Positions 14,971-22,630 of a stretch of DNA of 32,689 nucleotides are shown here, in pieces. A model generated the notes under the pieces. That model saw only the letters and a program-made list of their open reading frames with translations. It was not told the origin of the DNA and made no database searches. This stretch comes from Nocardioides sp. (GTDB taxonomy: Bacteria; Actinomycetota; Actinomycetes; Propionibacteriales; Nocardioidaceae). A program made the translations under genes and the position numbers. The stretch is taken from positions 1 through 32,689 of the forward strand of contig NZ_JAPYPS010000042.1 of the NCBI RefSeq assembly GCF_029937575.1, in the 5' to 3' direction. Every line of letters starts with the position of its first letter. The stretch's first letter is position 1.

Positions 14971-15573
14971 TCAGTCAGCGGTCTCCGCACCGCCCGCGTC
15001 CTTCTGCACCGTCGCGGTCTGCGGGGCCGCGCCCTCGGCGCTCACGATGACGGTGACGTCCAGCGCATTCGTGTCGGTGCTGTAGAGGCTGAACTCGTTG
15101 ACCGGAAAGTGGTCCGGTGCCCCGGTGTTGTCGAAGTGGGCCACGCGTTGTCCGCCGGCAGGAATCGTGAAGTCGGAGGGCAACGCCAGGTAGTAGCTCT
15201 CAGTGTCCCCCGTCTTCGGGTCGCTGAAGGTGTAGTAGACCTCCAGGTTCGCCAGGTCGCTGGCCCCGCTGTTGCTCAGTGCGACCTCGAGGTGGTCGTC
15301 GGCGGGGTTGCCGGAGGCATCGACGTTGTTCTCGACCAGGACCGAATCGATGGCCAACGGTGTGGCTGTCGCCGTGTTCTTGATGGGATTCGAGGTCACC
15401 GGAAGCACCTGGCCGGAGGTGGCGTTCGAGCTGGCAGAGGCACTGGGGGCCGTCGAACTGCTCCCGCCGCAGGCGCTGAGCAGCCCTGCGGCGGCAACGA
15501 CCAGGGCGGCCAGGCTGACGCTCAGTCGGCGACTCCTGGTGGCAGGGCGGAGGTGGGATCGGTGGGTAGTCAT
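14971..15573 (-). CDS. Lipoprotein, beta-rich, unknown function
   Basis: This 200-aa protein has a basic N-terminus, a hydrophobic helix and the lipobox LLSACGG, so it should be lipid-anchored outside the membrane. A Ser/Ala/Thr linker precedes a folded part (about 70-190) with alternating strands (HLEVALSNSGASDLANLEVYYTF... style), which suggests an immunoglobulin-like beta sandwich. GAGGAG precedes ATG 15573. It lies 10 nt after the permease gene and 32 nt before regulator 2, so it could be the extracytoplasmic partner of the transporter or a signal input to the system. It has no recognised family and no solute-binding-protein fold. Confidence 0.75.
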   Translation of the reverse strand: MTTHRSHLRPATRSRRLSVSLAALVVAAAGLLSACGGSSSTAPSASASSNATSGQVLPVTSNPIKNTATATPLAIDSVLVENNVDASGNPADDHLEVALSNSGASDLANLEVYYTFSDPKTGDTESYYLALPSDFTIPAGGQRVAHFDNTGAPDHFPVNEFSLYSTDTNALDVTVIVSAEGAAPQTATVQKDAGGAETAD

Positions 15574-15583
15574 GGTTGCTCCT

Positions 15584-16570
15584 CTAGGTGGTGGTCGATG
15601 ACGCGGTTCTGGATTGACGGCGCAGGGTGTGGCGCAGACCCGCGACCAGGGCGAGCGCGTAGGCCAGCAGCCACGCCAGGTCCGCCTTGGTCTCGTTGAT
15701 GAGCCACCCCAGGCCGTGGACTCGGTAGCGCTCCTTCACATCGGTCAGGGCGAAGGCGAAACGCTCGAAGTGCTTGGTGAGTGACGCATCCTCGATCCAC
15801 GTGCGCGTCCGCTCGTAGCCCACGAAGTGCTGAAGGATGGTGACCTCACCGTCATGGCCGAGCCCGAGGGCAGCGAAGAGACCACCCGGCACCTGGTTGT
15901 CGGCGTCCAGGGTGTCGCCGATCTGCGGAAGGACGAGGACGACCACCAGCCACACGCCGAGAGCCACGATCAGCCCGTTGGTGGCCAGCGAAGCGCGCGT
16001 GGTCGCGATCACACCGAGGCAGTAGAAGATGCCCAGGTAGACGACGGCCGCCAGGCCGACGAGGACGACCCGGAAGACCTGCCCGATGCTGAGCCAGTCG
16101 TGGCCGATCACGCCGACACCGGCAACAGCAACGACGACAGTGGCCAGGACCAGCGTGGACAGCACGCCCACGGCGCCGATCAGCCGGCCTGCGGTCTGCT
16201 CGTTGATGCTCACGGGGCGCGAACGGATCAGGGCCAATGTCCGGTTCGAACGCTCTCGCGCCACGCTGAGGTAGCCGAGGGTGATGGCGATGACGGCGCC
16301 GATGATTTCCAGGTACTCCAAGGCTCCGCGCAGCAGCGAGAGCGGAGCGAGCGGGGAGGGGGCAATTCGCGGGAGGCCGTTGGCCAGTGCGGCAGCACGG
16401 TAGGTCTGGTAGTCGGCCAACTGTGCCGCGTACTCGACGGAGGAGACGTAGACGGAGACCAGGGTGGCGCTGACCAGGATCACGGCGAAGGCCGCCATGG
16501 TCCGGCTTCGCACTGCGGATCGGTACTCGTGTCTCGCCAGGGCGAAGATCTTGCCGGATGCCTCACTCAT
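15584..16570 (-). CDS. ABC-2 type permease, second of pair
   Basis: This 328-aa protein has about six hydrophobic helices and a large segment between the first two. The loop ARERSNRTLALIRSRPVS (near residue 105) matches the ERExGTLxLLLSxPVS element of ABC-2/NosY-type permeases that contacts the ATPase. The start overlaps the preceding permease gene by 8 nt. It should pair with the other permease and the ATPase as an exporter-type transporter; the substrate is unknown. A soluble extracytoplasmic segment near residues 225-295 may bind the lipoprotein encoded next. Confidence 0.85.
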   Translation of the reverse strand: MSEASGKIFALARHEYRSAVRSRTMAAFAVILVSATLVSVYVSSVEYAAQLADYQTYRAAALANGLPRIAPSPLAPLSLLRGALEYLEIIGAVIAITLGYLSVARERSNRTLALIRSRPVSINEQTAGRLIGAVGVLSTLVLATVVVAVAGVGVIGHDWLSIGQVFRVVLVGLAAVVYLGIFYCLGVIATTRASLATNGLIVALGVWLVVVLVLPQIGDTLDADNQVPGGLFAALGLGHDGEVTILQHFVGYERTRTWIEDASLTKHFERFAFALTDVKERYRVHGLGWLINETKADLAWLLAYALALVAGLRHTLRRQSRTASSTTT

Positions 16571-17477
16571 CGGAACCGCTCCTCGAGTAGTCGTGTCGGT
16601 GGATCAAGCCGAGGCAGAGAGCACCGAGGGCCACTGCCGCGACGAGCACCGGAGCGGTGTGCGTCAGGGTCTGACCCAGCGACTCTGCAGCGCCGGTGCG
16701 CAAGATGGTGGCGCTCGCGCTCTTGTACTCCTCGGACAGCGACAGGGGGCGCAGGTGCGAGGTCATCTGGAAGAACGACTGGACCGCGGGAGCCGGGGCG
16801 GTGAGCGGATTCAACGAAGCGACCGGACGAATCCCCGAGGTGACCTGGGGAAGCACGAACGTGATCGCCACCCATACGCCCAGAGCAGTGAGGAGCGCAG
16901 TGGCCCGCTGCCGGGTCACGAGCACAGTCACGATTCCCAACAGGACGAACACGAACAAGTAGGCCCAGGACAGCGCGAAGTAGGTCACCAGTCGGCCCAC
17001 GTCGCCGGGCGAGATGCCTCCGTTGATCAGCAGCACCGCGACCGTGCTGATCGCCCAGCTCACGACCATGACCACGGCCAGTGCCAGGGCAACGGCCAGC
17101 ACCTTGCTGGCCAGGTAGGTGCGCCGGCTCAGCGGACGCGAGAAGATCAGCCGACCGATGCCGGACGCCTTGTCGTCGATCACGGTCGAATGTCCGAGCA
17201 CCACCGCGAGGATCGCCCCGATGAAGGGGACATAGATCGTCATGTTCGAGAGCAGCGCCAAGCTTGGCGTCACGTCGAACGGGTTGGGTGGAGCCGGCTG
17301 TCCGGTCTCGGCGAGCAGCTTCGTGGCCTCGTCGTACACGCGCACGATCGTTCGTGAGCTGGAGTACCCCAGGAGCGCGGCCATCGTTGTGATGAGGACG
17401 AACGAGCCGAGAAACATGACGAAGGTCCGCTGTCGACGAATCGACCGCAGCTGGTGGTGCGTCAGCGTCACGATCAT
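16563..17477 (-). CDS. ABC-2 type permease, first of pair
   Basis: This 304-aa protein has an N-terminal cytoplasmic helix (THHQLRSIRRQRTFV), a first membrane helix near residue 25, a large extracytoplasmic loop to about 85, then five further helices. DDKASGIGRLIFSRPLSRRTYL (about 115-136) is the ABC-2 coupling motif. The start overlaps the ATPase stop by 4 nt (ATGA). It is paralogous in plan to the next permease, so the transporter is probably a heterodimer of permeases with an ATPase dimer, like NosFY-type systems. A copper or nitrous-oxide role is not supported by any NosD/NosZ/NosL gene here. Confidence 0.87.
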   Translation of the reverse strand: MIVTLTHHQLRSIRRQRTFVMFLGSFVLITTMAALLGYSSSRTIVRVYDEATKLLAETGQPAPPNPFDVTPSLALLSNMTIYVPFIGAILAVVLGHSTVIDDKASGIGRLIFSRPLSRRTYLASKVLAVALALAVVMVVSWAISTVAVLLINGGISPGDVGRLVTYFALSWAYLFVFVLLGIVTVLVTRQRATALLTALGVWVAITFVLPQVTSGIRPVASLNPLTAPAPAVQSFFQMTSHLRPLSLSEEYKSASATILRTGAAESLGQTLTHTAPVLVAAVALGALCLGLIHRHDYSRSGSDE

Positions 17478-18208
17478 GGCGTCGCGTCCTCGACCCGCAC
17501 GTAGATGTCCTCGAGTGAGCGTTCATCCGGGAAGCGGCGCGTGGTCTCGGCCATGGAGTCCTGGTAGATCAACTGCCCGTGGCTCAGCACTCCGATCGTG
17601 GTGCACAGCCGAGCCACCTCGCTGAGGAGGTGGGTGTTCATGAACACCGTCATCCCCAGGTCTTCGTTGAGACGTTGGATGGTCTCCCGCAGTTGACGCA
17701 CACCCTGGGGGTCGAGTCCGGACGTGGGTTCGTCGAGGAACAGCACGGCCGGACGGTGGACGATCGCCTGCGCGATGCCGAGACGTTGTCGCATCCCGGT
17801 CGAGAAGGTGCTGACCCGCAGTGGTGCCAGGTGTTCGGCCCCCAGGTAGGCGAGCGTCTCCGCTGCAGCCTGAGCAGGGTGCGGGACACCCGAGAGCCGC
17901 GCGAAGAACTCGAGATTTTCCTGCGCGGTCAGGTGCCCGTACATCCGGACCTCCGACGGCAGGTAGCCGATGCGCCGGGTGACCTCGTCACGATCGGTGA
18001 CCGCGTCGTGGCCGCAGACGCGGGCGACACCCGACGTGGGGCGCAGCAGCGTGGTGAGGATGTTGACGGTCGTCGTCTTGCCTGCCCCGTTGTGCCCGAG
18101 GAACCCGAAGATCTCGCCGTGCTCCACGGTGAACGTCAGGTCGTCGAGCACCGGCTTGTCGTCATAGACGTGGTTGAGGCCCTTGACCTCGATGGCTGGA
18201 TCAGGCAT
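17474..18208 (-). CDS. ABC transporter ATP-binding protein
   Basis: This 244-aa nucleotide-binding subunit has Walker A GHNGAGKTTT at 38-47, a Q-loop region YLPSEVRMYG, signature FSTGMRQRL at 135-143 and Walker B AVLFLDEPTSGLD at 154-166. STGMRQ instead of LSGGQ is normal for the CcmA/NosF/bacitracin-type clade that drives ABC-2 permeases. The H-loop His lies in MNTHLLSEV. The start ATG 18208 has AGGAGG at 7 nt. It leads an apparent seven-gene operon: ATPase, permease, permease, lipoprotein, regulator, kinase, phosphoesterase. Phased direct repeats lie about 110-145 nt upstream. Confidence 0.93.
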   Translation of the reverse strand: MPDPAIEVKGLNHVYDDKPVLDDLTFTVEHGEIFGFLGHNGAGKTTTVNILTTLLRPTSGVARVCGHDAVTDRDEVTRRIGYLPSEVRMYGHLTAQENLEFFARLSGVPHPAQAAAETLAYLGAEHLAPLRVSTFSTGMRQRLGIAQAIVHRPAVLFLDEPTSGLDPQGVRQLRETIQRLNEDLGMTVFMNTHLLSEVARLCTTIGVLSHGQLIYQDSMAETTRRFPDERSLEDIYVRVEDATP

Positions 18209-18321
18209 CTGTCGCCTCCTGGCGTCTGCTGCGCAGAGTCCGCGCTCGGCCCACTTGGTCCGATGTGACGACGCTACGAAGTCGCGCGCCAGTGCCAGGC
18301 GTGCAGAAGGTGAGCGGTGTG

Positions 18322-18352
18322 CCAGAAATGGCCCAGAAATGGTCCGAACTGG
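18322..18352. promoter_or_regulatory. 11-bp phased direct repeats upstream of the ABC operon
   Basis: CCAGAAATGG occurs twice exactly 11 nt apart (18322-18331 and 18333-18342), followed by a degenerate third unit CCGAACTGG at 18344-18352. This spacing is what OmpR-family dimers use. It lies in the 198-nt gap between the end of kinase 3 and the ATPase start, 114 nt from the start. Regulator 2, encoded in the same operon, is the obvious candidate. No other feature is seen in the gap. Confidence 0.5.
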
Positions 18353-18406
18353 TCCGGCACTCGCGCTGGCGACCCGGATCCTAGGTCCTCGAGCCTGTCC
18401 TGGGCC

Positions 18407-19696
18407 TCAGACGTGGGCGCGTTGGAGCACCAAGGCGATCTCCGGGCGGGGTCCGGACCGCCGGATCACGAGACGTCCCGAGATCGACTCCAGGAGTCGT
18501 TGAGCCAGGGGCAGCCCCAGTCCGTGACCCAGCGGGCTCCGGGTCGCCGACCCTCGCTCCTCGGTCGGGTCCTCGATGAAGCCTGTCCCTTCATCGGAGA
18601 CCGCGACCGTCACGGAGTCAGCGGTGACCGAGACCGACACGGTCACCCTGCCCTGACCGTGGGCGAGCGCGTTGTCCAGCAACACGTCGAGCGCCTGACG
18701 CAGGCTCCCGGCGTTGCCCAGCACCGGAGGCGCCTCGGCACCCAGCTCCATCGAGAGCGCACGACCGGCAGCACGCAGCCGATCTCGCCATACCGATTCC
18801 GTCTCGCGCATGACGATGGGCAAGGAGAAGCTCGACGTGGTGGCTGCGGCACTGCGGGAGAGACTCAAGATCTCGGTGATCGTGCGCTCCAGGCGATCGA
18901 GGTCGACGAGTGCGTCGGTGAGAACGGCCGTGCGATCGGACCGAGGAAAGGCGAGTTCGGTCTCGATCGAGGCTCGGAGCCCGGTCAAGGGGGTGCGCAA
19001 CTGGTGGGAGGCATCGCTGCTGAACGATCGCTCCCGAGTCACCAGCGCGTCCAGACGGCCGGCCGTGACGGTCAGGGCAACAGCAGCCTGGTCCAGCTCG
19101 GGAATCCTGCTCGCGGGCACGGCGATCGTGAAGTCCCCGTCGCCGAGGTGGACCGCGGCGTCCCGCAGTCTTCTCACCGGACGTGTCAGACGGTTGGCGA
19201 GGACGAAACCGACCCCGGCTCCGATGGCGAGCACCAGGACAGCCAGCGCAGCGATCACGAGCACCAGGCGCCGGGTGCGGGCTGCACTGTCGGCCGTCGG
19301 CTGCTGGGCCCGGATCACGCCAACCACCTGCTCGTCCGCGGCGACGGGGACCGTGACCACGCGAAAGCCCTGGCTCTCGGTCTCGATAACGCGATTGAGC
19401 AGGGCCTGCCGGGTGGCGTCGTCAGCCCTGGCGGGTCCGGTCCCGGTCACCAAGTTGCCGCCGCGGTCGTAGAGGCCAACGGCGATACCGTCCTGGTCCG
19501 GTGGCAGCTCCACCGGATCATCTCCGGTGGCAAAGTCGCCCGGCACCACACGGGAAGCCAAGACCGCTGCGCGTTCGACGCGCAGCGCCGCGTCCTCGCC
19601 GATCACCTGGTCCACCACGATCGCCAGCGGCACACCGAAGAGAAGCACCGCCAGCGCGGAGACCGAGAGGATCGCGGTCAGGATGCGCGACCTCAT
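18407..19696 (-). CDS. Sensor histidine kinase of two-component system 3
   Basis: This 429-aa kinase has TM helices at about residues 7-29 and 143-167, an extracytoplasmic region of ~110 residues, and HAMP (about 168-218). HisKA follows with His231 in SSDASHQLRTPLTGL, and an HATPase with VLLDNALAHG, VSDEGTGF and GHGLGLPLAQRL. The G1 box reads DEGTGF rather than DxGPG, a variant seen in some actinobacterial kinases. It belongs to a different subgroup from kinases 1 and 2. ATG 19696 overlaps the regulator stop by 4 nt, so the pair is translationally coupled. Confidence 0.92.
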   Translation of the reverse strand: MRSRILTAILSVSALAVLLFGVPLAIVVDQVIGEDAALRVERAAVLASRVVPGDFATGDDPVELPPDQDGIAVGLYDRGGNLVTGTGPARADDATRQALLNRVIETESQGFRVVTVPVAADEQVVGVIRAQQPTADSAARTRRLVLVIAALAVLVLAIGAGVGFVLANRLTRPVRRLRDAAVHLGDGDFTIAVPASRIPELDQAAVALTVTAGRLDALVTRERSFSSDASHQLRTPLTGLRASIETELAFPRSDRTAVLTDALVDLDRLERTITEILSLSRSAAATTSSFSLPIVMRETESVWRDRLRAAGRALSMELGAEAPPVLGNAGSLRQALDVLLDNALAHGQGRVTVSVSVTADSVTVAVSDEGTGFIEDPTEERGSATRSPLGHGLGLPLAQRLLESISGRLVIRRSGPRPEIALVLQRAHV

Positions 19697-20373
19697 CCGC
19701 GTTCCAAGCGATACCCAACGCCGCGCACCGTCGTGATCCGGCTCTCGTCGTCCGAGCCGTCGAGCTTGCGGCGCAGGGCGGCGATGTGGAAGTCCAGCGT
19801 CTTAGTCGATCCGAACCAATTCTCGTCCCAGACCTCACTCATCAGCGCCTCGCGCGTGACCACTTCGCCAAGGCTCAGCATCAACCGAGCCAGCAGATCG
19901 AACTCCTTGGCACGCATGCTGAGCTCCTCCCCATGGAGCCACACGCGGCGCGACGGGACTTCGAGGCGAAGCGAGCCAGCATCGAGGACCCCGGGGTCGC
20001 GACTCCCCTGACGCCGGAGCTGGGCGCGAACCCGCGCCAGCAGCTCAGCCAACTTGAAGGGCTTCGTGATGTAGTCGACAGCACCGGCATCCAACCCCAC
20101 CACGATGTCGAGCTCCTCGTCGCGCGCCGTCAGCATGATCACTTCGAGCAACGGGTTGGCAGCGTGGATCCTGCGGCAGACGTCCAAGCCATCCATGTCA
20201 GGGAGTCCGAGGTCGAGCAGGATCAGGTCCGGCTCCCAGCTGATCGCGGTGGCCGCGGCCTCGTGGCCGGTTCGCTCCCAGCGCACATCGAAGTCGTTCC
20301 CGGTGAGCGCTCGGACGAGCGAGGAGCCGATGCGTTCGTCGTCCTCGACGAGCAGCACTTGTTTGGCATTCAT
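19693..20373 (-). CDS. OmpR-family response regulator of two-component system 3
   Basis: This 226-aa regulator has acidic residues EDDE at 10-13, phospho-acceptor Asp54 in LILLDLGLPDMDG, TKPF, and a C-terminal winged helix ending TTVRGVGYRLERG. The frame is open far upstream, but MNAKQVLLVEDD at 20373 is the natural start; the longer frame crosses the divergent secreted-protein gene. No strong Shine-Dalgarno is seen. It is divergent from the acidic repeat protein at 20539, so the 165-nt spacer probably serves both. Confidence 0.92.
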   Translation of the reverse strand: MNAKQVLLVEDDERIGSSLVRALTGNDFDVRWERTGHEAAATAISWEPDLILLDLGLPDMDGLDVCRRIHAANPLLEVIMLTARDEELDIVVGLDAGAVDYITKPFKLAELLARVRAQLRRQGSRDPGVLDAGSLRLEVPSRRVWLHGEELSMRAKEFDLLARLMLSLGEVVTREALMSEVWDENWFGSTKTLDFHIAALRRKLDGSDDESRITTVRGVGYRLERG

Positions 20374-20485
20374 GGGTAAGTCCGTTCTCGTAGTGGCCCC
20401 ACCGTAGGACTCGCCGGCGGCATCGAGCATGTCGATCCTTCTTATGGGGCCCTCAGGTGATCTCAGCCTCTTCACAGCGCCCTGT

Positions 20486-20513
20486 TGCAACTCTGGTGCA
20501 ACCAGACCGCACC
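20486..20513 (+). promoter_or_regulatory. TGCAAC direct repeats upstream of the acidic secreted protein
   Basis: TGCAAC occurs at 20486-20491 and 20497-20502, an 11-nt period. A degenerate third unit, CGCACC, lies at 20508-20513 in the same phase. This resembles an OmpR-type binding site for the divergently encoded regulator 3. It lies 26-53 nt before the ATG at 20539. Confidence 0.5.
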
Positions 20514-20538
20514 AGGCGGTCGATGAAGGGAGAAGCAG

Positions 20539-20913
20539 ATGCGCAACATCAAACGCAATGTCGCTGTGATCGGCGCTGGCGCCGTCATCGCCGGGTTCGG
20601 TATCGGCGGTGTGATGACCGCCCAGGCAGCCCCATCCACCCAGGGGTCCGACACCAGCGTGGTGCAGACCGACACCCAGAAGGGCGAAGGGCCGGAGGGC
20701 ACCGAGGCCGCCGAGTCCGATGACGGCCCTGACGTGGGTCCGGACGCCAACCCCAACGAGCCCGGCCACCAGGACGCCGACGAGAGCGGCGAGGCCGAGT
20801 CCTCGGAGGGCACCGAGGCCGCGGAGTCGGGTGAAGCCGACGACGGTCCCGACGCCAACCCCAACGAGCCCGGCCACCAGGACGCCGACGAGAGCGGTGA
20901 GTCGGCAAAGTAG
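20539..20913 (+). CDS. Secreted acidic repeat protein
   Basis: This 124-aa protein from ATG 20539 has GGGAG upstream. A signal peptide covers residues 1-31 (MRNIKRNVAV... to TAQAA). The mature part is extremely acidic and built of two copies of a 36-residue unit: EGTEAAES at 53 and 90, and PDANPNEPGHQDADESGE at 68-85 and 104-121. The Asp/Asn-rich units could bind Ca2+ or other cations, or simply be disordered; no known domain is recognised. Divergent coding with system 3 and the direct repeats suggest control by that system. Its signal peptide and acidic tail recall the PepSY-like protein beside system 1, but no PepSY core is evident. Confidence 0.75.
   Translation: MRNIKRNVAVIGAGAVIAGFGIGGVMTAQAAPSTQGSDTSVVQTDTQKGEGPEGTEAAESDDGPDVGPDANPNEPGHQDADESGEAESSEGTEAAESGEADDGPDANPNEPGHQDADESGESAK
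20743..20897 (+). repeat. Two identical 47-nt repeats, 108 nt apart
   Basis: Bases 20743-20789 and 20851-20897 are identical over 47 nt. The 108-nt period (36 codons) keeps the frame of the acidic secreted protein. Identity at the DNA level, including third positions, indicates a recent duplication or gene conversion. Confidence 0.9.
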
Positions 20914-20950
20914 TGCGGCAGTGATCGGAGCCTGAGCCGGTCCCAAGGCC

Positions 20951-20988
20951 AACGGCCCCTCGTCCTCCGCGGAGGACGAGGGGCCGTT
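20951..20988. terminator. Perfect 38-nt palindrome, bidirectional terminator
   Basis: The left arm begins AACGGCCCCTCGTCC and the right arm ends GGACGAGGGGCCGTT. The arms are 19 nt and pair perfectly with no unpaired spacer, apart from the turn itself. It lies between two convergent genes (stops at 20913 and 21002) and serves both directions. No T-run beyond GTTG and its mirror. Confidence 0.85.
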
Positions 20989-21001
20989 GCTCTGCTCCAG
21001 C

Positions 21002-21859
21002 TCAGGCCGTGACGACCTCGGTAGCCGCGGACGTCTGCAGCGCGTCAGCCTTACGCTGCTGCGAGGTGAACCACGCGACTGCCGCAACGATCACGACCAG
21101 GAACAGGCCGCTGGTGGCGTTGGCGCCCAGACCGAGGCCGCCATCGGCGGGGGCTTGGGTGAGGTAGTCGCCCACCGAAGCACCGAACGGGCGAGTGAGG
21201 ATGTAGGCGGTCCAGAAGGCGAGGACGGCGTTGAGGCCGCCCTTGAGGTGGGCCAGGGTGACGAGGGCGATGAGCAGGCCGAACAGTCCCGCCGAGGGCA
21301 GGTAGCCCAGCGCGAGCTTCTCGCCGAACAGGTCGCCGGCCGAGGTGCCGAGGGCGAAGGTGAGCAGGATGGCCGACCAGTAGAAGCCCTCACGACGGCT
21401 GGTGAGGATGGTGTGGATGGACAGCGTCCGCTCGCTGCGGAACCAAGCGGCGAAGGTGGCGGCCAAGGCCGCGCTGAAGGCGAACGTGGTGGTCCACAGG
21501 CTGACGCCGAAGTTGTCCACCAGGTTGTCGGTGATCAAGGTGCCCATGATGCTGATCAGCACCACGCAGGCCCAGTAGATCGCCGGCACGTAGCGTCGAG
21601 CACGGAACTGGAAGGCCAAGGCGACCGCCGTGAGGCCGGCCATGATCAGCGAGGTCCCGGTGAGTCCCAGGCCGACGTTCGAGGCCAGGAAGTCGGCGGC
21701 AGTCTCGCCGACCGTGGTCGAGAAGATCTTCACCACCCAGAACAGGAGGAAGACCTCGGGCACCTTGTTCAGCATGGCGCTTGCGGAGCGGCGAGCTCCT
21801 TCGTTGACGGGGGACTTGGACGCCGGGCTCATGGCGGGCGTCGGGTTCTTTGTGGTCAT
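21002..21859 (-). CDS. Four-repeat membrane protein, COG4705/DUF347 type
   Basis: This 285-aa integral membrane protein has about eight helices arranged as four related units. The units contain KVPEVFLLFWVVKIFSTTVG, PAIYWACVVLISIMGTLITD, REGFYWSAILLTFALGTSAG and LNAVLAFWTAYILTRPFGAS. Each has a conserved Trp followed by a Gly and an acidic residue (GETAAD, ITDN, SAGD, SVGD). This fits a family of uncharacterised bacterial membrane proteins built of repeated two-TM units. Function is unknown; conserved Asp/Glu within helices suggest transport. The start ATG 21859 lacks a Shine-Dalgarno. It lies 48 nt downstream of the deacetylase gene, so it may be co-transcribed. It is insulated from the acidic protein gene by the palindrome terminator. 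Confidence 0.78.
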   Translation of the reverse strand: MTTKNPTPAMSPASKSPVNEGARRSASAMLNKVPEVFLLFWVVKIFSTTVGETAADFLASNVGLGLTGTSLIMAGLTAVALAFQFRARRYVPAIYWACVVLISIMGTLITDNLVDNFGVSLWTTTFAFSAALAATFAAWFRSERTLSIHTILTSRREGFYWSAILLTFALGTSAGDLFGEKLALGYLPSAGLFGLLIALVTLAHLKGGLNAVLAFWTAYILTRPFGASVGDYLTQAPADGGLGLGANATSGLFLVVIVAAVAWFTSQQRKADALQTSAATEVVTA

Positions 21860-21907
21860 GTGGAGGAGAGTGCCGTCCGCCGCCTGCCAGCCACCTGACT
21901 AGCTTCT

Positions 21908-22630
21908 TCAGGCTCGGGACACGATGTCGTGCTCCCGCAAGGGACCTGGTTCGAGACCCGCATTGCGGATGGCGGAGATGATCTGCGGAACGGCCCCGAG
22001 CGTGGCACGCCACGACCCTGAGGCCGACGTGCAGTCGCTGTCGTGGAGCAAGATGGTCCCTCCCGGCCCGAGGTGGCGCAGGACGTCATTCTCCACGGAG
22101 TCGACGTCCGCACGGCTCCGCCAGTCACGGCCCCACGTCGTCCACAACACGGGAGACAGGCCCAACCGGTGGGCGCTCCCGAGCGCTGACCAGGACAGCA
22201 CCCCGTAGGGCGGGCGGTAGAACTGCGGCTCCACGCCGCAGACCTCGCGGACCTGCTCGGTGGCTCGAGAGATGTCGTTGAGCGTGGCGACGGGTCCTCG
22301 CAGTGGGAGGGGTCGATGGTCCCAACCATGGATCCCGATCTCGTGGCCGGCGTTGACCAAGTCACGGGCGACCGCAGGGTGACGTTGGACCATCCTGCCC
22401 AGGACAAAGAACGTGGCACGGACGTCGAGCTCCTCCAGCAGCCTGATGAAGTACGGCGTCGAGTCCACGTCCGGCCCGTCGTCGAAGGTGACCGCCACCC
22501 GCGATGGGCTGCCGACACCCGACAGCGAGTCCAGGCCGACCGCCCGGCGGACCGGCCCTAGCGCGCTCACGGCCGGTGCCAGGTAGAGCGCCGCGGCTCC
22601 CCCTAGGAGGGCCCTTCGGGAGAAGGGCAT
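21908..22630 (-). CDS. Polysaccharide deacetylase (NodB-like, CE4)
   Basis: This 240-aa protein begins MPFSRRALLGGAAALYL, a probable Tat-type or membrane-anchoring signal. The NodB motifs are intact: VTFDDGP (47-53, Asp50/Asp51), HGWDH (101-105, metal His101 and His105), RPPYG (139-143) and TILLHDSD near 212. These enzymes remove N- or O-acetyl groups from glycans in a metal-dependent way. ATG 22630 overlaps the upstream glycosyltransferase stop by 1 nt (TGATG). An open frame to 22765 lies inside that gene and is rejected. Coupling to a glycosyltransferase suggests synthesis and trimming of a glycolipid or wall polymer. Confidence 0.92.
   Translation of the reverse strand: MPFSRRALLGGAAALYLAPAVSALGPVRRAVGLDSLSGVGSPSRVAVTFDDGPDVDSTPYFIRLLEELDVRATFFVLGRMVQRHPAVARDLVNAGHEIGIHGWDHRPLPLRGPVATLNDISRATEQVREVCGVEPQFYRPPYGVLSWSALGSAHRLGLSPVLWTTWGRDWRSRADVDSVENDVLRHLGPGGTILLHDSDCTSASGSWRATLGAVPQIISAIRNAGLEPGPLREHDIVSRA

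Noticed and set aside
15584..18208. Idea that the ABC genes form a NosDFY copper-loading transporter
   Set aside because: There is general NosFY-type likeness only; no NosD, NosL or NosZ is present, and the lipoprotein does not resemble NosL.
18317..20011. A 564-codon plus-strand open frame opposite kinase 3 and regulator 3
   Set aside because: It is antisense to two genes with full motif sets, is rich in Gln/His/Arg/Gly, and shows no domain. It is a typical high-GC shadow frame.
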